The notes under the pieces were generated by a model. It did not search any database, had not been told where the DNA came from, and saw only the letters and a list, made by a program, of their open reading frames with translations. From Capra hircus (taxonomy: Eukaryota; Chordata; Mammalia; Artiodactyla; Bovidae): a DNA stretch of 64,000 nt. Position numbers and translations under genes: made by a program. Shown piece after piece: positions 56,234 to 64,000 of this stretch; positions within the stretch are counted from its first letter, which is position 1; the number at the start of each line of letters is the position of its first letter. The stretch is from positions 33,801,550 to 33,865,549 of the forward strand of contig NC_030817.1 of the NCBI RefSeq assembly GCF_001704415.2, given 5' to 3'.

Positions 56234-56839
56234 ACATGTGTATATATACACTTTCTACTATGCTTGATAAAGGCTTGAGAAAGAACATCAGAAAAAAAAA
56301 AGAAGGGATAGAGAAATTGGAGAACATAAACTAAATGAAATGGGAGAACTGAAAATGAAACAGAAAAAGCTAAACAAACTAGATAAAAGTAAAAGATCAA
56401 CATATATTCCAGTTGTTTCTAAACATGGCTTCTCATTAGAAACATATCTGGAGCTTTGGAGAAGAAGAGAAACACCATGCATTTCTATTTTTCAAAACAT
56501 TCCATGATAATTCTGATATGCACCTGGATTTTAAAAAGTGATTACAGGTTTTTCTATTAAATGCTAGTTTTGGTGATACAGAATTCTATCATTTTCTGTT
56601 GACCAATCATGATACAATGATACTAAGTGAATAATAGTTATATAATGACAATAGTAAAAGATATTTATTCATTTTCACAATCAATAGCCAGGCAGAAAGT
56701 AAACGATAATTATAATTGCAAGCCCACAATGGAAACATGATTAACCTAATAATATAAAATAATTACATACAATTTGGGGGTTAAGGAGAGTGATGTAGTA
56801 AGTGGAAGTGCATACATGCACCTGTTTTCATCTGCCCAG
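56234..56839. other. Unassigned AT-rich sequence
   Basis: 56285-56400 is purine-rich with A-runs. No gene or named repeat seen. Confidence 0.45.
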
Positions 56840-57366
56840 CCAGTTTATGTCTTTTGGTTGGTGCATTTAATCCATTTACATTTAAGGTACTTATCAATAT
56901 GTATGATCCTATTACCATTTTCTTAATTTTGAGGAGTTTATTCTGTGTAGATCTTTTCTTTCTTTTGTATTTCCTAGCATTTGTTGTAAAACTGGTGTGG
57001 TGTTGCTCAGTTCTCTTAACTTTTGCTTGTCTGGAAAGCTTTTGATTTCTCCATCAAATCTGAACGAGAGTCTTGCTGGTTAGATTATTCTTGATTGCAG
57101 GTTCTTCCCTTTCATCACTTTAAGTATATTGTGCCATTCCCTTCTGACTTGTAGAGTTTCTATTGAGAAATCACCTTATGGGAGTTCCCTTATATGTTAT
57201 TTGTCATTCTTCCCTTGTTGTTTTTAATATTTCATTTTTGTCTTTAATTTTTGTCAGTTTGATTACTGTGTGTCTCAGTGTATTCCTCCTTGTGTTAACC
57301 TTGCCTGGGACTCTCTGTGCTTCCTGGACTTGGCTGATCATCTCCTTTCTCATGTTAGGGAAGCTT
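56840..57366 (-). mobile_element. L1 fragment, antisense: ORF1 end and inter-ORF region
   Basis: Read on the minus strand it runs from ORF1 C-terminal coding sequence ('catgagaaaggagatgat' near 57350) to the ORF1-ORF2 spacer and start of ORF2 ('taaatggattaaatgcacc' near 56870). It is the only 5'-region L1 piece in the window. Confidence 0.8.
57204..57366 (-). pseudogene. L1 ORF1 C-terminal remnant
   Basis: The minus-strand frame encodes 'FPNMRKEMISQVQEAQRVPG' followed by 'RRNTLRHTVIKLTKIKDKN', which matches the RNA-binding and C-terminal part of L1 ORF1 proteins (an RNA chaperone that coats L1 RNA). A stop breaks it at about 57204, and the frame continues only in pieces to the left. Confidence 0.8.
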
Positions 57367-57550
57367 TGTGAGCTAAGCATTATTCTAAGCATTTTAATAT
57401 AATAACTCTATCTTCACTTAAAACAAACAAACAAAAAACCCTTACTATTATTGTTCCCAGATGTGAAAAATGTTATAGACAGTTTCAGTAATTTTCCCTA
57501 GAACCTACAGCTAGGAAGTAATAGTGCTAGACTGAAAATGAAGGTCCCCC
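57367..57550 (-). repeat. MIR SINE, antisense, diverged
   Basis: 'gagctaagcattattctaag', 'ttactattattgttcccag' and 'ctacagctaggaagtaatag' follow antisense MIR order, with a CAAA-rich replacement at 57422-57440. Confidence 0.65.
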
Positions 57551-57723
57551 CAAAAAAGTTATATTAATATAATTTCAAATCATATTTGCCTAGTTTGGTT
57601 GAAGCATTTAGGAAAGAAGTAAGATTGATATTTTATCTACTTGCAGCATTTAAAACAAGTACTTTTTCATTTATTCAAAAGCATTTAAGGACCACATATT
57701 AAGTTGGAACTATCACGCCTAAT

Positions 57724-58005
57724 CAGAGAAGGCAATGGCACCCCACTCCAGTACTCTTGCCTGGAAAATCCCATGGACAGAGGAGCCTGGTAGGCTGCAG
57801 CCCATGGGGTCTTTAAGAGTCGGATACAACTGAGCGACTCCACTTTCACTTTTCACTTTCATGCATTGGAGAAGGAAATGGCAACCCACTCCAGTGTTCT
57901 TGCCTGGAGAATCCCAGGGACAGGGGAGCCTGGTGGGCTGCCATCTATGGGGTCGCACAGAGTCGGACACGACTGAAGAGACTTAGCAGCAGCAGCAGAA
58001 GCAGC
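57724..58005 (+). mobile_element. Bov-A2 SINE, sense
   Basis: Two BovA monomers starting 'cagagaaggcaatggcaccc' and ending in a CAG run ('cttagcagcagcagcagaa'). Flanked by 'atcacgcctaat' (57712-57723) and 'atcatgcctaat' (58006-58017). The one difference is a C to T at a CpG. Confidence 0.95.
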
Positions 58006-58017
58006 ATCATGCCTAAT

Positions 58018-60025
58018 ACTATAAGAAATGCAAAAGGGAACTGTTTAATTCATTTAAGAGGTATTTATGGGGCAATTTCTATCTCCCCTGCCCTTGGATG
58101 GGCTCAGGGAATACATCTGTGATCTTCTTCCTGGAAGAGTTTACAGAGAAATTCAAGGACAAGTAAATATTGGAGGGTGTGTAGTGCTCCCACAAGGGGA
58201 GAGTTTGTAATTCCACATTAAGAAATAGGGTCATTGAGTGGATTATAATAACTATCATGGGAAGGGAAAAATGAGTGCTATTATTCAGAGAAGGGTGAAA
58301 TGACTTATACAGAGTTCAGTGTAAACAGTTCATACCAGGTGAGATTTTTGGCTCTGAATTAGAGCTATAGATGAGTATTCTATTTCTTCACAGGGAAGCC
58401 ATATTGTAGGAGCTGATGGAACCAATGAGCATGATCGTGGATCTGGAATGGCATATATGAAATCAAGTTTTCGCAGGGCTAGCCTTGCAGTAGTTTGCAC
58501 AATGACTCAATGGAAGGCTGAGGTTGAGGGGGCCTAGGGTGACAAGTCAGACATGAGCCCAGTGTGGGGAAAGTGGCACCAGGGATGAAAGGGAAGTGGA
58601 GATGAAAACAACATTGAGAAAGAAGACCTAACTCTTCTTGGGAGAAATGCAGCGAAAAAGCGGAAGGTTTGGAATCAACTAGAATCTGATGTGTCACTTC
58701 TAGTTATGTGACCGTGGACAAGTCTCTCTGCCTTTGGTCAATAAATGGGTATATCAATATGAACATCACAGATATCACTTTCATAAGAATTCAGTGAGCT
58801 GGTAACTGATGACTTTCCCCAAACCTGTCACCGTCTGTCTCCTTCCTCCATCTCTTGTCAAAGTTCAAGGCATCCTTGGGGAAAAAAGTCATAAATAAGG
58901 AAACTTGCAAAGGGATAAAGGTAAGCTCTGACTTCCCATGAACTTGGTTGGTGAGCTCCCTGAAAATATCACTTTCCTTCTCCTCATTCATTTCAAACCA
59001 ACTGAAACAGATAAAATAGTGAAGCAGATATAGACCAAATTGCCACCTTTATCACTGGCAAAGCAGATGTTGGAGAATGTGGCTCTTATTGGTGGACAAT
59101 GCTTTCTAGTTCTGAACATAGAGATAATCAGACCTCCACCGACAGCCACCCACAGGCACGGGCTGCACTGGGTGGCCAGAGGCCTTCTGCATGGGACAGG
59201 CTTCCTATGATACATCCTGCGGAGAGAAGGATGGGAGAGTGCTGTGTCTGGTGGCTCACTCCTACAAGAAAAGGAGAGGAAGGATGAGTTTCACAGATTC
59301 ACTAATCAATCATCACTGATTCTGTGAATGACAACCCAGGAGACCCAGCAAGTGACACCAGTGCGAGTCCCTCTGAGTAAGGAAACAGCGGGCTAAGTTT
59401 AGGGGTAGTGACTTCAACTCGCATCCGCACCATCCTGTTCCCTCTTTCATCTCCTCTCCCTCTGCCTCTCACCTTCTCACTTGGCTCTTGGTGCTTTATT
59501 CACAGAACTGCTTTCTTCCCCATGGGGCTGGACCCTTAACAGGAATTCAAATCCCTTAAATGAGAGGAATGAAGGCCCCACGGGGAGTTGGGGTGGTAAT
59601 CTGTGCAGTCAATAAAATCCTTTGCAGGGCTTCTGAAAACAGCACTCCCTTGGGTGGTAGTCTGCTGGCCAATGCTAAAAGATATTTCACTTTGTCAACA
59701 AGGAGCCTGGGGTATAGATTATTTATCTTTCCTGAAGCAACTTTTCTGGCATAGCAGAACTCTCACTTTTAGGGAAATATATGGCTCTGCTGGGGCTAGG
59801 TCCTCTAGAAGAATACATTTTGCACAGTGAAAATGCAGCTGGACCACTTAAGAAGGAAAAGAAGACAAGTAGTCTGACTAAATAAGTGCTGCCCACCCCA
59901 ATTTTTCCCTAATGCTCTGCAAGCAGCTGTCATGGAGGAGGACATCTCTAGACTTGGACCAGAAGATCTGGTTCTATCCCTTTCTAGCTTTGAGAACTCA
60001 GACACAGGATAACTTTTCTTTTTAA
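58018..60025. other. Unassigned sequence, 2 kb
   Basis: No young repeat is visible. 58070-58320 may be a very old L2-like trace. 59400-59530 is pyrimidine-rich. Short frames lack domains. Confidence 0.45.
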
Positions 60026-60275
60026 AAAGCTATTTATTTATTTGGCTGCATAGAGTCTCAGTTGCAGCACACAGGATCTTTGTTGCACCATGCATGATCT
60101 TTCTTTGCAGCACACAGACTGTCTAGTTGTGGCATGGAAGCTCAGTAGTTGTGGCACACGGGCCCAGTTGCTCTGCAGCACATGGGATCTTAGTTCTCTA
60201 ACCAGGGATCGCACCGTGTCCCCTACATTGCAAGGTGGATTCTTAACCACTGGACCACCAGAGAGAGAAGTCCCA
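60026..60275 (-). mobile_element. CHR-2-type SINE, antisense
   Basis: 'tatttatttatttggctgca', 'gtctagttgtggcatggaag' and the head 'cttaaccactggaccaccag' ending 'agaagtccc'. It has a small 'gaga' expansion before the end. Confidence 0.85.
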
Positions 60276-60299
60276 ATGATAACTTTTCTGAGTTTTCAT

Positions 60300-60932
60300 T
60301 TCCACATTCAAAAAATAACACTTTACAACCAAAATGTTCTTCAGCAGGGAAATGGATAAACAAACTTTTGTATACCCATACAATGGAATACTATTCTGTG
60401 ATGAAAATAAATGAGCTATTAGGTTTTAAGAAGACATGAAGGAACCTGAGTTGCACATTGCTAAGTGAAAATAGTCAATCTGAAAAGGCTACGTACGGTG
60501 TGATTCCAACCAAATGCCATTCTGGAAAAGGCAAAACTATAGAAATAGCTAAAAAAAAAAAATCAGTTGATAGGGGAAGAAAGAAAGAAAAGGATGAATG
60601 AGTAGAGCACATAGGATTTTTCAGGGCAGCAAACTATTCTGTATGATACTGCTTTCGTAGATACATAACACTATGCATTTGTTAAGACTTGCAAAATGGT
60701 GCAATACAAAGATTGAGCCTAGTGTAAATGGTGGGTTTCAGTTAATAAGATTGTATCATATCCATTTGTCAATTGTAAGAAAGGTACTACACTCATGTGA
60801 GATATTAATAATGAAGGAAACTTGGGGAAGGGTATATGGGAACTATGGGAATTCTATACTGTCTGCACAATTTTTCTGTACACATGAAACTTTTCTAATA
60901 AGCAAAATCAATTTTTTAAAATGAGGCTTTAA
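60300..60932 (+). mobile_element. Old L1 3' part, sense
   Basis: 'atacaatggaatactattct' (ORF2 end), 'ggaacctgagttgcacattg' and a 3' UTR ending 'tgtacacatgaaacttttct'. Diverged, with a GAAA-rich spot at 60577-60592. Confidence 0.75.
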
Positions 60933-61264
60933 CATATACTTCCCAATATTGTCAAGAGGACTAAAGATGCTCCGGAGCAGACCTGGGACCCAGCAACTAC
61001 ACTGTAGTGTTCCACCTGTTCAGCATCACTGAGATGCCCGGGGCTCCGGCTGTGCCCCCTTCTCTTTCCTTATACACTTAAGCAGAGGTGGGAGGGGTTG
61101 CTATCCTGGTAGTGATCACATCTAGAACTCTTCATTTTCAATGACTGGACATTATGACCATTTCCCCCATAAATACAGCTACATTTCCCCCGTAAATACA
61201 GTTCTAGTTTTTATTTTTTCCCATTATGTCAATCTTGTTTATTTTTAGCTAGCAAGTCTCCTGA
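60933..61264. other. Unassigned sequence
   Basis: A local near-duplication of 'acatttcccccgtaaatacag' type occurs at 61159-61202 ('ccccataaatacagctaca' then 'cccgtaaatacagttctag'). No gene seen. Confidence 0.5.
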
Positions 61265-61715
61265 CCTCAGGAGTCTTCCTGGCAGCTGTGGTATAGCAGT
61301 GAAGAGCGCAAGTGCCAGAACCAGTGGCTCTTATATCCCAGCTGTACCATCTACAGGGTTCAATCCCTGGGTCAGGAAGATCCCTTAGAGAAGGACATGG
61401 CAACCCACTCCAGTATTCTTGCCTGAGAAACTCCATGGACAGAGGAGCCTGGAGGGATACAGTCCATGGGGTTGCAAAAGAGTCGGACATGACTTAGCAA
61501 CTAAACACACACCATCTACCAAGAGACAGGGCAACCTTGTGCAAGTTATCAGACCTTTCTCTGCCTCTGCCTCCTCATCTGTTATTTTTAAAAATCCGTT
61601 AATTAGACTGATAAATACCTTCTGCACATTTTTTTGAGATGATTAAATGAGATGACCCATGGAAAGCACTTAAAACAGTGACTAGCATATAACAGAAAAT
61701 TAATGCTATTTTCCT
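61265..61715 (+). repeat. MIR SINE, sense, split by a Bov-tA
   Basis: The head 'tatagcagtgaagagcgcaa' and 'atcccagctgtaccatcta' (61265-61354) continue after the inserted SINE as 'accttgtgcaagttatcag', 'ctcctcatctgttat' and 'agcacttaaaacagtgacta' to about 61715. Confidence 0.85.
61355..61510 (+). mobile_element. Bov-tA SINE, sense, 5'-truncated
   Basis: It starts within the head at 'agggttcaatccctgggtca' and ends 'ttagcaactaaacacac'. Flanked by the perfect 9-bp 'accatctac' at 61346-61354 and 61511-61519, inside the MIR. Confidence 0.92.
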
Positions 61716-63117
61716 AAATGAGCATTTACATATCAAAGATTTTGTCTTTATGTCCATTAGTTCTCTCCATATGGCTTTTCCCACATTCTTGCTTGTGTCA
61801 TTGGGAACGAGAAGGTGTGTTCTTCCATCCACTTCCTGGGTAAACCTTGGAATTTTATCAAGTAGACAGTGAAGAATTCAGTATGTGAGTTTTTCAGATC
61901 CATGTTAGACTGACCTGATGGCCAGATCCACTCTTAGGATAAGATCTGGATGAGGAAAACATGAGAATAACTTGGAGCTCTAGAACTCCTAGTTTAATAA
62001 ATGATTATCTATCTATTTTAAAATTAAGCATGTGTGTATTTAACAGATAACTGGTAACTATCTGTTGAGGACATAGACAGGTAATAACCATTCCCTTACC
62101 AGATCTGCATTGTCAGCATCTGATTCAGCAATGCAAAACCCTTCTGCATGTCAGAATCATGCTGTTTTCTCTCTTTCAAGAAGGAAACACAGATCTTTCA
62201 GATGGACAGTGGGGTCACATCTCCCTGCCCCCCTTCCCTCTCCACACCTTGTCCACAGCCCCGGAGTTCTGCTGAATCACATAGAACCACCATCCTCAAG
62301 AAGCAAGCTCCATGAGAAAATGCATGCTCATTATATTTACATTCAGCACGTCTAGATCAGCAGCTTCATCTGGGACTTAGACCCACAATGTTGATGATGC
62401 AGGGAGCCAGATATTTAGTCACATCAAAGCAATTTGCTAATTGCAGATGCTTCCTTTCTGTTTAATGTTTCATGTGCAAGATTAGGTGGTTGATTTAACT
62501 GGTTCACAGTGCCTGTTTTATCTCATTAGCTATCTTTAAAGGAAATCAAATCGTGTCAAATATAGACAGAGGACATTAATTATCTGGAAAACATAATAGT
62601 ATAATCTGTATATGAGCATGTAAGAGAGATGATTTAAGTCTGTGAATTTTCTAGCATCTTAAGTATATGAGAACTCATATATAGATAAACATGTTAACCT
62701 GCAGGACTGTCACATATATGAATTAGATATCTGTGCATGTCAATTATAACATATGCATTCAACACACAATCATCAACTAAATATACACAGGCTTTATTTT
62801 AGCACAGATAGATAATCATTTATAAACTAAGCTAGCAGTTCTAGAGCTCCAGGTTATCTGGTGCTTTACTCATTCCTTTTATCTTCAGCACATTTTTAGA
62901 CTACAGTTCTAGCAAAATGTGCAGATAGCTTTAACGTTGCTCCAACCATGCTCCTGGTCTAAGCTTTATTTTCATAGACTCAAACTAACCTTTATTCTAG
63001 TCTAATTATGCAATTGAAACATTTCAACCTGAGATAAAGCAGCATTAACATATCTGAGAGAAGGAAAAAAGACACCAAATTTCCAGAGGAAAAAGATCGC
63101 ACAAAATCTATACTTTA
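61716..63117. other. Repeat-poor sequence
   Basis: No young repeat recognised. 62395-62640 has well-formed TAAT/ATTA and 'caatttgctaattgcagatg' words that look like conserved non-coding DNA, which I cannot test here. Confidence 0.45.
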
Positions 63118-63841
63118 AAAAGTTGGCTTAAAAAATAAAATAAAATAAAAAGTTGGCTTAAAACTCAGCATTCAGAAAACTAAGATCATGGCATCCAGTC
63201 CCATCACTTCATGGCAAATAGATGAGGAAACAATGGAAACAGTGAGAGACTTTATTTTCTTGGGCTCCAAAATCACTGAAGATGGTGACTGCAGGCATGA
63301 AATTAAAAGACGCTTGCTCCTTGGAAGAAAAGCTATGACAAACCTAGACAGCATATTCAAAAGCAGAGACATTACTTTGCTGACAAAGGTCCATCTAATC
63401 AAAGCTATGGCTTTTTCAGTAGTCACGTATAGATGTGAGAGTTGGACCAGAAAGAAGGCTGAGCACCGAAGAATTAATGCTTTTGAACTGTGGTGTTGGA
63501 GAAGACTCTTGAGAGTCCCTTGGATGCAAGGAGATCCAACTAGTCCATCCTAAAGGAAGTCAACGCTGAGTAGTCATTGGAAGGACTGGTGCTGAAGCTG
63601 AAGCTCCAATCCTTTGGCCACCTGATGCAAAAAACTGACTTATTAGAAAAGACTCCGATGCTAGGAAAGAGTAAAGGCAGGAGGCGAAGGGGACGGCAGA
63701 GGACAAGATGGTTGGATGGCATCGCTAATTCAATGGACATGAGTTTGAGCACTCTGGGAGATAGTGAAGGACAAGGAGGCTTGGCATGCTGCAGTCCATG
63801 GGGTCGCAAAGAGTTGGACATGACTGAGCAACTGATAACAA
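63118..63841 (+). mobile_element. BovB LINE, sense, 0.7 kb
   Basis: It starts in the RT C-terminal region. Plus frame 63188-63553 encodes 'MASSPITSWQIDEETMETVR' to 'WCWRRLLRVPWMQGD', then breaks at a one-base deletion near 63523. The 3' end is 'actgataacaacaag'. Its first bases carry a 30-bp tandem duplication: 'aaaagttggcttaaaa' at 63118-63133 and 63148-63163, with AAAAT units between. Confidence 0.9.
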
Positions 63842-64000
63842 CAAGAAAAAACATTCCTCTGGTAGAGGATGTCTTAGCGGCAAAGGCTGTGCACGAGCAG
63901 AGAAGGGGGCCTACAGGAACTCTCTGGACTTCCTGTTCAATTTTTCTGTGAACCTGAAACTGGTCTCAAAACTAGTCTACTTAAAAGAAAAAATTCTCTT
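63842..64000 (+). mobile_element. Old L1 3' end, sense
   Basis: 'gaactctctggacttcctgt' and 'caatttttctgtgaacctga' are typical of the 3' end of an old L1. The element may run past the window edge. Confidence 0.65.

Noticed and set aside
1..64000. Endogenous retrovirus or LTR element
   Set aside because: I saw no LTR pair, primer-binding site or gag-pol-env order. All coding relics are BovB or L1.

Overview
This window is nuclear DNA from a ruminant, most likely a bovid or other pecoran. The evidence is the repeat content: tRNA-headed Bov-tA SINEs, dimeric Bov-A2 SINEs with a (CAG)n end, many pieces of the RTE-type LINE BovB, and CHR-2-type SINEs shared with other cetartiodactyls. Ancient mammalian MIR and L2 copies and L1 fragments of several ages fill in the rest. 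I cannot tell cattle, sheep, goat or deer apart by reading. I found no host protein-coding exon with convincing support, no CpG island, no RNA gene outside the SINE heads, no LTR retrovirus and no bacterial feature. The recognisable coding sequence is all retrotransposon wreckage.

Layout. 1-4.5 kb: a tail-to-tail MIR pair, another MIR and three Bov-tA insertions, one of them a partial dimer. 4.9-9.3 kb: one old L1 split by a Bov-tA, a CHR-2, a Bov-tA/BovB chimera and another Bov-tA between TG and CA tracts. 9.3-15.4 kb: a 6-kb stretch nearly free of recognisable repeats. 15.4-23.4 kb: an L1 3' end, Bov-A2, MIR and CHR-2, then an L2 broken by a Bov-tA/BovB composite that itself carries a later BovB in the opposite direction. 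23.4-27 kb: repeat-poor. 27-30.4 kb: an L1 split by two opposed BovB pieces. 30.4-39.2 kb: unique DNA with L1, MIR, L2, CHR-2, BovB and Bov-tA. 40-46 kb: BovB copies around a repeat-poor stretch at 42.0-43.7 kb. 46-51 kb: L1, L2 and a 1-kb BovB. 53.2-55.8 kb: the longest BovB, reaching the endonuclease domain. 55.9-64 kb: Bov-A2, an antisense L1 ORF1 remnant, unique DNA, CHR-2, L1, a split MIR and a last BovB.

The elements work together only as parasite and helper. BovB supplies the reverse transcriptase and endonuclease thought to mobilise Bov-tA and Bov-A2, whose 3' ends resemble the BovB 3' end. All BovB reading frames here are 5'-truncated, and most are frameshifted or mutated in the catalytic motif.

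The most interesting signal is that SINE and BovB sequence have been joined and inserted as single units. Two Bov-tA::BovB chimeras each sit inside one target-site duplication (7410-8698 and 19761-22307), and a partly duplicated Bov-tA sits inside another (4137-4473). I read these as template-switch products during retrotransposition. I found nothing I can defend as a new kind of system. The repeat-poor stretches are the only places where host regulatory function is plausible, and showing that needs cross-species alignment.
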